Assembly: GCA_902826365.1 (NCBI GenBank)
Contig: CADEEO010000006.1
Coordinates: 1 to 39,725 of the forward strand
Origin: an uncultured Hyphomicrobiales bacterium
GTDB taxonomy: Bacteria > Pseudomonadota > Alphaproteobacteria > Rhizobiales > Aestuariivirgaceae
Direction of reading: 5' to 3'
Length of the DNA: 39,725 nt
The notes beneath the pieces are model-generated. The model saw only the letters and a list, made by a program, of their open reading frames with translations, was not told the origin of the DNA and did not search any database. Of this stretch, positions 15,479 through 23,349 are shown in pieces. Position numbers and translations under genes: made by a program. Position 1 is the first letter of the stretch. Each line of letters starts with the position of its first letter.

Positions 15479-16504
15479 ATGGCAAAATTCACGATTCAGG
15501 ATGTGGCGCGGCTCGCGGGGGTGAGCGTTGCGACCATCGACCGGGTGCTTAACCGCAGGCAGGGGGTGCGGGCTCCCACCATCGCAAAGGTCGAAGCGGC
15601 AATCCGGGAACTGAATTACCAGCCGGACCGCATTGCGGCGCGGCTGGCGCGGTCGCGGGAATACCGTTTCTGTTTTGTCCTGCCGGTGAGCACCAGCGAG
15701 TTTTTCATGCGCATTGCCGACGAAGTGCGGCTTGCCACGGAGCGCATGGAAGCGGAACGGGTATCAATTATCGTCAAGCGGGTGGACGTGTTTGACGGTG
15801 AGCTGCTGGCCCAGACGCTCGATTCCATCGACAAGGCAATGGACGGGGTTGCCGTGGTGGCGCTGGATCATCCGGCGGTGCGCGAGGCGATCAATGCGCT
15901 GGTGTCGCGCGGGATCACGGTGGTGACGCTGGTATCCGATGTGCCGGGGTCAAAGCGCCAGCATTATGCGGGCATCGACAACTCCTCCGCCGGGCGTACT
16001 GCGGCTAATCTCATGGGGCGGTTCCTGCGCGGCATGACGGGCACGGTTGGCGTGTTTGCGGGTTCGCTGGCGCTGCGCGATCACATCGAGCGGCAGTTTG
16101 GCTTCGAGCAGGTGATGGCCCATGAGTATTCGCATCTTCCCGTATTGCCCGTGCGGGAATCGCGCGATGACTGGGCGCGGATCGAGGAGATGACGCGGCA
16201 ATTGCTGGCTGAGCATCCCGACCTTATAGGGATTTACAATGTGGGCGGCGGCACGCGGGGCATTGTTTCGGGCCTTGAGGCGGAGGGACGCGCCAGGGAC
16301 ATCGTGTTCATCGCCCATGAGGTTACCGACCTGTCGCGGCGGGCGCTGATCCGCGGCTCAATCGACGCGATCATCAACCAGGACGCGGGCCACGAGGTGC
16401 GCAGCGCGGTGCGCGTGCTCATGGCCAACGCCGACAAGATGCCGCTGATCGAATCGCAGGAACGCATCCGCATTGATATCTTCATGCGGGATAATCTGCC
16501 ATGA
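15479..16504 (+). CDS. LacI-family transcriptional regulator
   Basis: A 341-residue regulator. The N-terminal LacI helix-turn-helix and hinge run from FTIQDVARLAGVSVATIDR through NRRQGVR and the hinge helix PDRIAARLARS (about residues 4-60). A periplasmic-binding-protein-like sensor domain fills the rest (YAGIDNSSAGRTAANLMGRFL, GVFAGS, IYNVGGGTRGI, VFIAHE). Sensor domains of this subtype usually respond to sugars or polyols. No ABC transporter or sugar gene adjoins it in the window, so its targets are unknown. It is divergent from the formaldehyde dehydrogenase gene, with 132 bases between, and could influence that promoter. Confidence 0.92.
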   Translation: MAKFTIQDVARLAGVSVATIDRVLNRRQGVRAPTIAKVEAAIRELNYQPDRIAARLARSREYRFCFVLPVSTSEFFMRIADEVRLATERMEAERVSIIVKRVDVFDGELLAQTLDSIDKAMDGVAVVALDHPAVREAINALVSRGITVVTLVSDVPGSKRQHYAGIDNSSAGRTAANLMGRFLRGMTGTVGVFAGSLALRDHIERQFGFEQVMAHEYSHLPVLPVRESRDDWARIEEMTRQLLAEHPDLIGIYNVGGGTRGIVSGLEAEGRARDIVFIAHEVTDLSRRALIRGSIDAIINQDAGHEVRSAVRVLMANADKMPLIESQERIRIDIFMRDNLP

Positions 16505-16523
16505 GGCCTGCACCTACCCCCGG

Positions 16524-16545
16524 CCCCTCCCTCAAGAGGGAGGGG
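16524..16545. terminator. Perfect hairpin between convergent genes
   Basis: CCCCTCCCTC and GAGGGAGGGG form a perfect 10-base inverted repeat with only AA between (in practice a shorter stem with a CAAG-type loop). It sits in the 50-base gap between the convergent lacI-type and dioxygenase genes. It lacks a U-tract on either strand, so it may be a REP-like unit or a weak bidirectional terminator. Confidence 0.5.
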
Positions 16546-16554
16546 TGAAGGGAT

Positions 16555-17478
16555 CTAAAGCGGCTTCAACGCAGCTTCGATCTGAGCCCGGCGACCTTCG
16601 AGGAAGGGGGGCAGGGAGAGGGTTTTGCCGAGATTTTCCAGGGACTCGTCGGTGGCAAAGCCCGGACCGTCAGTGGCGAGTTCGAAGAGGACGCCGTTGG
16701 GTTCGCGGAAATAGAGGCTCTTGAACCAGAAGCGGTCAACCGGGCCGCTGTTGGGAATGCGGAGTTCCTTCAGGCGGTCAGCCCAGGCCTGGTAGTCAGC
16801 CGAGGGAATGTTGAAAGCCACGTGGTGCACGGAACCGGCGCCCTGCTGGGCGGGCGGCAGGCCCTTATCAACGCGGACATGCAGTTCCGAGACGGGGCCG
16901 GAGCCATTCATCTTGAAGACGCTGGTGTTTGCGTATTCACGGGCTTTGGTCATGTTCATGACGGTGGTCAGGATCACTTCGGTAGAGCGCAATTCAGGCA
17001 CGCTGATAGTTATTGGGCCAAGGCCACGGATCTGGTTCTCGGCGGCTATGGGGCTTTCATTCCAGGGATGGGTTTCGCCAGTGCCTTCATCATCGACAAG
17101 GCTCAGGCGCTGGCCCTCGAAATCCTCGAAGTCGAGGGTAAGGCGGCCGTCGCGTTCGGCAACCTTTTCGGCAGAAACGCCACGAGCCTTGAAATGATCG
17201 GCCCACCATTTGAAGGCGACTTCGCCCTTGATGCGAAGGCCGGTGCGGACAATGGAATGGGTGCCGCGGCGTTCACGGCCTACCGGCCAATCGAAGAAGG
17301 TTATATCCGTTCCGGGCGAGCCCAGGCCATCGGCATAGAACAGGTGATAGGCCGAGGTATCATCCTGGTTCACGGTTTTCTTGACCATGCGGAGGCCCAG
17401 CGTCTTGGTATAGAAATTGTGGTTGCTGGGGGCATCGGCGGTGACGGCGGTGAGGTGGTGCAGGCCATTGAGTTGCAT
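16555..17478 (-). CDS. Ring-cleaving dioxygenase of the VOC/MhqE-MhqO type
   Basis: A 307-residue extradiol-type dioxygenase with two vicinal-oxygen-chelate modules. The metal ligands expected are the His of LHHLTAV near the N-terminus, the His of VHHVAFN in the second module, and the Glu of LFELATDG. The family cleaves hydroquinone-like rings (PcpA, LinE, MhqE/MhqO). I prefer the ATG at 17478, which has GGA seven bases upstream, over a GTG at 17502 lying inside the upstream hydrolase gene. It follows the hydrolase by eight bases, in the same pairing as Bacillus mhqED. This suggests quinone or hydroquinone detoxification; the natural substrate is unknown. Confidence 0.88.
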   Translation of the reverse strand: MQLNGLHHLTAVTADAPSNHNFYTKTLGLRMVKKTVNQDDTSAYHLFYADGLGSPGTDITFFDWPVGRERRGTHSIVRTGLRIKGEVAFKWWADHFKARGVSAEKVAERDGRLTLDFEDFEGQRLSLVDDEGTGETHPWNESPIAAENQIRGLGPITISVPELRSTEVILTTVMNMTKAREYANTSVFKMNGSGPVSELHVRVDKGLPPAQQGAGSVHHVAFNIPSADYQAWADRLKELRIPNSGPVDRFWFKSLYFREPNGVLFELATDGPGFATDESLENLGKTLSLPPFLEGRRAQIEAALKPL

Positions 17479-17486
17479 TTTGTGTC

Positions 17487-18095
17487 CTATTGGTTCAGCC
17501 ACTTGGTGGCGAGGGTTACATCGTTCTGGGTAAGGTTATGCCCGGTCGGCAGGGTTTCATGCTGCACATCGGCGTTGGCGTTCTTCAGCATGGTGGCCAA
17601 AAGCTTTGCATTGCTAGCCGGGATGATGGGATCGCTGGCGCCGGAAATGATGAGAACCGGCGTTTGTGCCAATTCGGCTTGCGGCGGTTTTGCAAGCGGC
17701 ACCATGGCGCGCAGCAGAATGGCCCCGCTCAAGGCTTCCGGGCGCAGCAACAGGATGGCAGCGGCAATGTTGGCCCCATTGGAGAAACCAACGGCAACGG
17801 GCTTTCCCAGCTTATAGGCCGTGCCCGCTTCAACGATGAAATCGGCCAGTTCATGAGCGCGCTTGATCACGTCCTGCTCGTCGAAGATGCCTTCAGCGAG
17901 ACGGCGGAAAAAGCGCGGCATGCCGTTTTCAAGCACCTTGCCACGGGGCGAAAGCAAGGCGCGATCCGGCGTCAAGGCCTTGCCCAGGGAGAGCAGGTCG
18001 GTTTCGTCGCCGCCGGTTCCATGGAGCAGGAGAAGGGGTGCGGCGGTCGAAGTGCCGGGTTCAAAACGGTGAATGAATGAGAGGTTCTGTGTCAT
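17487..18095 (-). CDS. Alpha/beta hydrolase, phospholipase/carboxylesterase type (MhqD-like)
   Basis: A 202-residue compact alpha/beta hydrolase. It has the oxyanion-side motif LLHGTGGDE, nucleophile elbow GFSNG, acid in SGASDPIIP, and catalytic His in PTGHNL. The lack of a lid insertion and the small size match the phospholipase/carboxylesterase family that includes MhqD. I use the ATG at 18095; the frame extends to a TTG at 18134 without better support. It is translated just ahead of the ring-cleaving dioxygenase. Together they look like a quinone/catechol stress unit, but no MarR-type regulator such as MhqR is nearby. Confidence 0.87.
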   Translation of the reverse strand: MTQNLSFIHRFEPGTSTAAPLLLLHGTGGDETDLLSLGKALTPDRALLSPRGKVLENGMPRFFRRLAEGIFDEQDVIKRAHELADFIVEAGTAYKLGKPVAVGFSNGANIAAAILLLRPEALSGAILLRAMVPLAKPPQAELAQTPVLIISGASDPIIPASNAKLLATMLKNANADVQHETLPTGHNLTQNDVTLATKWLNQ

Positions 18096-18158
18096 GATTG
18101 CCAGATACTCACCCCATAGGGAGGGTACAAGCAATCATTCTTAGAACTCAGTTACAAG

Positions 18159-19436
18159 CTATATACCGCGGGAGGCACGGGGCTGGCCCAGCACGAAACC
18201 CTTGCCATCGAGGCCATAGATATCGGGGCGGAAATTGATCCGGCCGTCTTCGGTGGCCCAAGCGGTGAGATACATGAAGCGCACGTCGGGCGGGTTCAGC
18301 ACCTTCACATCATAGCGTTCCTGGCTCGCCGTGATCATTTCGATTTCGGTGGCGTCAATCCCGTCCTGGCCGCCCAGGATCCAGTTCACGACGTCGCTGA
18401 CCTTGTCAACGCGGACACATCCGGAGCTTTCGAAGCGCGCATTGACTTCGAACAATTCGCGGTGCGGCGTGTCGTGCATGTAGACCATGTATTTATTGGC
18501 GAAGTTGATTTTCATTGTGGCAAGCGCGTTGCCCTCGCCCGGTTCCTGGCGGAAATGGTAACGCTCGGGATCCGTGTTGACCCAGTCAACCGTATAGGGG
18601 TCAATCTCGGGACCGCCGACGCCATCAAAAATCCGGATGTTCATCTGCTCAAAAATCGTGGGATCCTTGAGGAATTTCGGCACCAGATCCTTTTGCACGA
18701 TGGAGGCCGGGGCGTTCCAGTAGGGATTGAAATTGATATCGCTGACGACACTCTTGAGAGCCGGAGAGGGTCTGTCACGTTTTCCCACAACCACGTTGTG
18801 GCGTGAACGGACCTTGCCGTACTCAACGGTTTCAAGCTGGGCGGAAGGGATGTTCACCAGAATGTTGCGCTCGTGCAAATCCAAGGCGTATTCACCGACT
18901 CGGGGGTAGTTTTCCCGCAGGGTTTGAAGCCGGGCGCGGGCCGTGATGTTCAACTCGGCGCGGGTGCGGTCATCGACCTTGCCCGATGGGGCAATGCCAT
19001 GGCTGGCCTGGAAGTATTTTACCGCCTCGACAATGTTGGCGTCGAACACGTCAGCTGCTTCCACGAACATGTCTTCAATGGGCAGGTAGCCTTCGGCCAC
19101 AAGGCGCTGGCGCAAGGTCACGACGAGAGCGCTCTTCACGTCTTTTTCGAGCTTGCCCTTGCCAACGCTGGGCCAGCCGCCGCCGGCCACGAATTCCTCA
19201 TAGAGCTGGATGGCGCCTTCAAGGGCACGGATCGAACCGGCGGTAACCATAGCCGCTTCCTGGCGGTCGGCCAGAAATTCGGTTTTCGTGGCAAGCTTTC
19301 CGGCTATGGCCAGTTTGGGGGCGATAGAGGTAATTGAACCGGTGATTTCGGCCGTCTGGGCCTGCGCCACGGAGGCGGCGGCTGCCAGGGAGGCGGCACC
19401 GAGAAAGGCGCGACGCGTTAAATGCTTATAAAACAC
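18159..19436 (-). CDS. L,D-transpeptidase (YkuD/YcbB type) with peptidoglycan-binding domain and Tat-like signal
   Basis: A 425-residue exported cell-wall enzyme. The N-terminus TRRAFLGAASLAAAASVAQAQ is a twin-arginine-type signal with an A-Q-A cleavage site. A peptidoglycan-binding region (about 90-165, with IVEAVKYFQASHGI) precedes the YkuD catalytic domain. That domain has His321 in MHDTPH and the nucleophile Cys340 in SSGCVRV, the SSGC variant typical of YcbB-like proteins. It forms 3-3 crosslinks or attaches proteins to murein in the periplasm. It lies 63 bases upstream of the MhqD-like gene with no evident functional link. Confidence 0.9.
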   Translation of the reverse strand: MFYKHLTRRAFLGAASLAAAASVAQAQTAEITGSITSIAPKLAIAGKLATKTEFLADRQEAAMVTAGSIRALEGAIQLYEEFVAGGGWPSVGKGKLEKDVKSALVVTLRQRLVAEGYLPIEDMFVEAADVFDANIVEAVKYFQASHGIAPSGKVDDRTRAELNITARARLQTLRENYPRVGEYALDLHERNILVNIPSAQLETVEYGKVRSRHNVVVGKRDRPSPALKSVVSDINFNPYWNAPASIVQKDLVPKFLKDPTIFEQMNIRIFDGVGGPEIDPYTVDWVNTDPERYHFRQEPGEGNALATMKINFANKYMVYMHDTPHRELFEVNARFESSGCVRVDKVSDVVNWILGGQDGIDATEIEMITASQERYDVKVLNPPDVRFMYLTAWATEDGRINFRPDIYGLDGKGFVLGQPRASRGI

Positions 19437-19517
19437 CCCAAAACCCCTAGACCTGAGAAGCTACATACAGAGAATCACTGATCTGGGTAAAGACGATATT
19501 AAAAAGTTGTGGCTTGA

Positions 19518-21566
19518 TTAAGATAGCCCGATCACTTCCCTGCGATAGGGCAGGTCGAGGAAGTCGGAGAGCGGCGAGCCGAATTCCTCAGCAAATTTGC
19601 GGCCCGCATGGACGGCGGCGGCTATGGTTCCGGGGCTGAAACAGTCGCCAATGCGGGCCAGATTATTTATTTTTCCCACGGAAGATTGAAAGAGCTGGTC
19701 TTTGACGTTTCTGGCGGTGACCAGAACGATGGAACTTGCCTCCAGTTCGCGGGTGCGGCCGGTGAAAACGCAGCCGAGCGTCACATGGTCTGCAGCAATT
19801 TCCTGAGCGGCTGAATTTTCTTCAATTTTAACATTGAGCTCCAGCAACTTGGCCTGGATGGCGTGTTGCTCCAGGGAGTTCTTGGTGAAAGAGGAGACAA
19901 GGGAAGACGGGGTGACCAAGGTCACCGAGTAATCTTCCTTGCGCAGAAGTTCGGCGATTACACCGCCCATGTAATAGTGGTCGTCATCATAGATGACGAG
20001 GTTTTTGTTCTTGGGCCTTTTGCCATCGAGGATGTCATCGGGCGTCAAGACGTCGGTGGCCCCATCCATCGGGATGGGCCTTGTATGATGGCGGGCGACG
20101 CCATCGCGCCGCCAGCATGAACCGGTGGCCATGACAATATGGTCGGCGCCAAATTCTGCCAGGGTTTCGGGGTTCATCTCGCTTTCGAGATATAATTCGA
20201 CATTGGGTAATTTGTTAATCTGAAGCAGGCGCCAATCGCGCACCCGGCCCCAGGCGGCAAGGCCGGGAAGCCGGCATTCCAGCGCCACCCGGCCGCCCGC
20301 CTCGCTTCGCGCATCGGCAAGGGTGACCTTGTGGCCGCGGTGCCCGAGGGCGCGGGCAGCTTCAAGGCCTGCGGGGCCTGCGCCCACAACAAGGATGCTC
20401 TTTACGCTTCCGGCGGGGCTGATGCGTTCGGGGTGCCAGCCGCGCCGCCATTCCTCTCCCATGGTGGGGTTCTGGGTGCAGCGGATGGGCGACATGGTGA
20501 AGTCGCCGGTCACACAGATATTGCAGCCAATGCATTCGCGGATATCATCTAACCGGCCCTCCTCAATCTTCTTGGGCAGGAAGGGATCGGCAATGGAGGG
20601 GCGGGCGGCACCGATCATGTCCATGATGCCTTGTTTAATTACCCGCACCATGGTGTCGGGCGAGGTATAGCGGCCCACGCCGACGACAGGTTTGGTGGTA
20701 AGCTTCTTCACGCCCTTGATGTAGGGCTCCTGGAAGCCTTCCTCGGAGAAGCGCGAGGTTTGCGAATCCTTTTCCCAGCTTGAGAGCGACAGGTCCCAGA
20801 GATCCGGCAGTTCCGCCATCAGGCCGATGGCATCCTCCACCTCGGCGGGTTCGAGGCCGTTAGGCCCGAGAAATTCATTCATGGCAATGCGGACGGGAAC
20901 GGCACAGCGGTCGCCCACCGCTTCCTTGGTGTCCTCGATCACTTCGCGGAGCAGGCGGGCGCGATTTGCAAGGGAGCCGCCATATTCATCGCTCCGCATA
21001 TTGGTGGCGCGCGACAGGAACTGCTGGAAAATGCCAAGGCCGTGCCCGGCATAGACATAGACGAGATCATAGCCGGCGGAGCGGGAACGCAATGCGGCGG
21101 CGCGGTGGGCGCGGCGCAGGTTTTTAATGTCCTCCTTGTCCATGGCGCGGGCTTGGATCGGGCTGTTGAAGGAACTGGAAGTTGGCATGGCGGTGGGCGC
21201 CATGGGAATTTCACGCGACCAGAGGTTTGATGAGGTGTAGCCGGAGTGACAAAGCTCAATTCCTGCCAACGAACCATGCTCATGGATTTTTTCGGCGATG
21301 CGGGTGTGCATGGGAATGTCATGATCGCTCCAGATGCGAAGTTCCACATAGGGCGTCACATCGGCGGTTTGGTGAATCTCGGTCATTTCGGTGCAAACCA
21401 CAGCCCAGCCGCCTTCGGCCTTCATGCCGCGCATGGCGGCAAGTGCTGAAGGATCACGCCAGCCCATGCCGTTGCAGTGGGGGACCTGATAGAAGCGGTT
21501 GCGCGCCGTAACGGGACCGATTTTCACGGGTTCAAACAGAATATCGTATCGGGCGTCTCGGGCCAT
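19518..21566 (-). CDS. Trimethylamine/dimethylamine dehydrogenase-like iron-sulfur flavoprotein
   Basis: A 682-residue multidomain oxidoreductase. The N-terminal FMN TIM barrel (old-yellow-enzyme fold) carries Cys31 in QVPHCNGMG, the place of the 6-S-cysteinyl-FMN cysteine (Cys30 after Met removal), and YAGH in the active site. The [4Fe-4S] motif CIGCNIC..C precedes CTQNPTMGEEWRRGWHPER, a signature of trimethylamine and dimethylamine dehydrogenases. Two C-terminal Rossmann regions follow (VVGAGPAGLEAARAL). The ATG at 21566 has AAAGGGAA upstream and is preferred over a TTG five codons earlier. Position 60 is Met, against Tyr in TMADH and Gln in DMADH by my recollection, so the amine substrate is uncertain. 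The product would include formaldehyde. Confidence 0.88.
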   Translation of the reverse strand: MARDARYDILFEPVKIGPVTARNRFYQVPHCNGMGWRDPSALAAMRGMKAEGGWAVVCTEMTEIHQTADVTPYVELRIWSDHDIPMHTRIAEKIHEHGSLAGIELCHSGYTSSNLWSREIPMAPTAMPTSSSFNSPIQARAMDKEDIKNLRRAHRAAALRSRSAGYDLVYVYAGHGLGIFQQFLSRATNMRSDEYGGSLANRARLLREVIEDTKEAVGDRCAVPVRIAMNEFLGPNGLEPAEVEDAIGLMAELPDLWDLSLSSWEKDSQTSRFSEEGFQEPYIKGVKKLTTKPVVGVGRYTSPDTMVRVIKQGIMDMIGAARPSIADPFLPKKIEEGRLDDIRECIGCNICVTGDFTMSPIRCTQNPTMGEEWRRGWHPERISPAGSVKSILVVGAGPAGLEAARALGHRGHKVTLADARSEAGGRVALECRLPGLAAWGRVRDWRLLQINKLPNVELYLESEMNPETLAEFGADHIVMATGSCWRRDGVARHHTRPIPMDGATDVLTPDDILDGKRPKNKNLVIYDDDHYYMGGVIAELLRKEDYSVTLVTPSSLVSSFTKNSLEQHAIQAKLLELNVKIEENSAAQEIAADHVTLGCVFTGRTRELEASSIVLVTARNVKDQLFQSSVGKINNLARIGDCFSPGTIAAAVHAGRKFAEEFGSPLSDFLDLPYRREVIGLS

Positions 21567-21656
21567 TGGGTTCCCTTTCAACAGGCCTTTGATTTCTAAC
21601 AGCCTTTGGGCATAAGAACCAATACAGGCGGCGGATTCCCCCGGTTTTGCGACAGA

Positions 21657-21665
21657 AAAGGCAGG
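21657..21665 (+). promoter_or_regulatory. Shine-Dalgarno that supports a TTG start
   Basis: AAAGGCAGG ends seven bases before TTG at 21673. No ATG or GTG giving a full-length dehydratase is available, and the next internal Met lies far inside the fold, so the TTG is the likely start. Confidence 0.6.
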
Positions 21666-21672
21666 TGTTATT

Positions 21673-22659
21673 TTGGCGGCTCAAGGACTTCCGGTATTTG
21701 CAGACATTGAGCTGGCCGCCAAGAGAATTCAGGGTGAGGCAGTTCTCACGCCGCTTCTTGAAAATGTGAAGCTGAACGCTCTCGTGAGCGGGCGCGTGTT
21801 CATCAAGGCGGAATGCCTGCAGCGCACGGGATCATTCAAATTCCGCGGCGCCTGGAACTGCATTTCAAAACTTGATCCGGCCAGGAACAAGGGCGGCGTT
21901 GTGGCCTATTCATCGGGAAACCACGCGCAGGGCGTTGCGGCGGCGGCACAGCTTCGCGGCATCCCGGCACTCATCGTCATGCCGGAAGACACGCCGGAGA
22001 TTAAAAAGGCCAACACAAAGTCCTATGGCGCTGAAGTGGTGACCTATGACCGCGCCACCGAGAGCCGCGAGGAGATTGCAAACAGCTATGTGGCAAAGCG
22101 CGGGGCGGTTCTGGTGCCGCCGTTTGAGCACGCCGATATCATTGCGGGGCAGGGCACCAGCGGGCTTGAAATTGTCGCCGCGCTTCAGGCCTGCGGCGTG
22201 GTGCTTGATGACATGCTGGTGAATTGCAGCGGCGGCGGGTTGACGGCGGGCATTGCGCTGGCCTTCTCCGAAAGATCATCGAAGACGAAGGTGCATCCGG
22301 TTGAGCCCGAGGGTTTTGATGATTATGCGCGCTCGTTGCGCTCCGGCGTGCGCGAGAAGAATCCGCGTTCTTCGGGTTCCATTTGCGATGCGCTGCTTAC
22401 ACAGCAACCCGGCGAAATGACCTTTGCGATGAACAAGGGGCGCCTTGCGGAAGGCTATGTCGTTTCGGAGGCGGAAGTTCGCCGCGCCATGCGCTTTGCC
22501 TTTGAAACCCTCAAGCTGGTGGTTGAACCGGGAGGTGCCGTGGGGCTTGCAGCGGTGCTCAGCGGAAAAGCTGCAGCGAAAGGCAAGAACATCGGCATCA
22601 TCCTGTCCGGCGGCAATGTCGATCCGGAACTGTTTGCCGATATCCTGGCCGAGACCTAG
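21673..22659 (+). CDS. PLP-dependent threonine/serine dehydratase (no ACT domain)
   Basis: A 328-residue fold-type II PLP enzyme. Lys56 in TGSFKFRGA is the Schiff-base lysine. SSGNHAQGVA binds the substrate carboxylate and CSGGGLTAG the cofactor phosphate. There is no C-terminal ACT regulatory domain, so it resembles catabolic threonine dehydratase, serine racemase or hydroxyaspartate dehydratase rather than biosynthetic IlvA. The start is TTG with a well-placed ribosome site. It is divergent from the amine dehydrogenase gene (106-base gap). Serine formed from glycine plus a C1 unit would be a natural substrate in a methyl-amine pathway, but that is inference. Confidence 0.88.
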   Translation: MAAQGLPVFADIELAAKRIQGEAVLTPLLENVKLNALVSGRVFIKAECLQRTGSFKFRGAWNCISKLDPARNKGGVVAYSSGNHAQGVAAAAQLRGIPALIVMPEDTPEIKKANTKSYGAEVVTYDRATESREEIANSYVAKRGAVLVPPFEHADIIAGQGTSGLEIVAALQACGVVLDDMLVNCSGGGLTAGIALAFSERSSKTKVHPVEPEGFDDYARSLRSGVREKNPRSSGSICDALLTQQPGEMTFAMNKGRLAEGYVVSEAEVRRAMRFAFETLKLVVEPGGAVGLAAVLSGKAAAKGKNIGIILSGGNVDPELFADILAET

Positions 22660-23240
22660 GCGGCTGCTTCCGACGATTTATCTTCCATCAAGGGAATTTC
22701 CGCTGCCTCGCTTGCGGGGCGGCGAATGATGACGACACGCTGCTTTGGCTCGGCCGCCGGCTGGGGCGCGAAGCCGGCTTTGGTTTCTTGCGCGGAGGCG
22801 GCGGATACGGATTTTTCCGGCTCTGCGGCCATAAAATCCTCTTCCGACATTGCAATGGCCGGCATGCGCTGAATTTTGAGCTTTGCGCCCTTGGATTCGG
22901 GCGGCGGGACAGGGGCTGCTTTGGGCGGGCTGCTTACCACTGACAGGGCAGGTGCCGCGATGGTGGGTTCAACGAAGATTTCCTCATCCTGCTTAAAGAA
23001 TTTGAGCTGCTCGGTTTTTAGCGCTGGGGCAGGCTCAGGGTTTTTCGAAGGCGGCAAAAAACTGGAATTTGTGACTGAATTTTCGAGTTTTTTAAGGATT
23101 TCCAGAATAGCGAGGGTTTCGGCCGAGCGCTGGCGCCGGGCATATTCCTCAAGAAACCAGCGTCCCCGTTGGGTTTCCAAGACGGCGGCTTCCAGACTTT
23201 CGAAACTTTCGTTCCGGTAACCCTCACTTTGCGCTGACAT
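22656..23240 (-). CDS. Hypothetical protein with a short conserved N-terminal helical motif and a disordered Ala/Pro/Glu tail
   Basis: A 194-residue protein of unknown function. The conserved-looking part is N-terminal, about residues 10-55: ESLEAAVLETQRGRWFLEEY, then ARRQRSAETLAILEILKKLE, predicted helical. I recall similar VLET.RGRWFL.EYARR segments in uncharacterised alphaproteobacterial proteins. The remainder is low-complexity (Pro, Ala, Glu, Ser) and ends with RVVIIRRPASEAAEIPLMED. No signal peptide or membrane segment. ATG at 23240 has GGAG seven bases upstream; a GTG at 23261 is less likely. Its end overlaps the convergent dehydratase gene by four bases. Confidence 0.65.
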   Translation of the reverse strand: MSAQSEGYRNESFESLEAAVLETQRGRWFLEEYARRQRSAETLAILEILKKLENSVTNSSFLPPSKNPEPAPALKTEQLKFFKQDEEIFVEPTIAAPALSVVSSPPKAAPVPPPESKGAKLKIQRMPAIAMSEEDFMAAEPEKSVSAASAQETKAGFAPQPAAEPKQRVVIIRRPASEAAEIPLMEDKSSEAAA

Positions 23241-23349
23241 ACCCGAACTCCACAAACTCACATGCGCCCCGCAACAGGCGCAGGTCTTACCAGCGCCAAG
23301 TATCGTGGAAAGTGGTGAAGTTTTGGTTTATTTAGCCGTCCAACGGATC

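Noticed and set aside
17479-17502. GTG at 17502 as start of the ring-cleaving dioxygenase
   Set aside because: It lies inside the upstream hydrolase gene, while the ATG at 17478 has its own GGA site and the normal family N-terminus.
19518-21566. 2,4-dienoyl-CoA reductase instead of an amine dehydrogenase
   Set aside because: The QVPHC cysteine and the CTQN..GEEWRRGWHPE segment are specific to the TMADH/DMADH branch.
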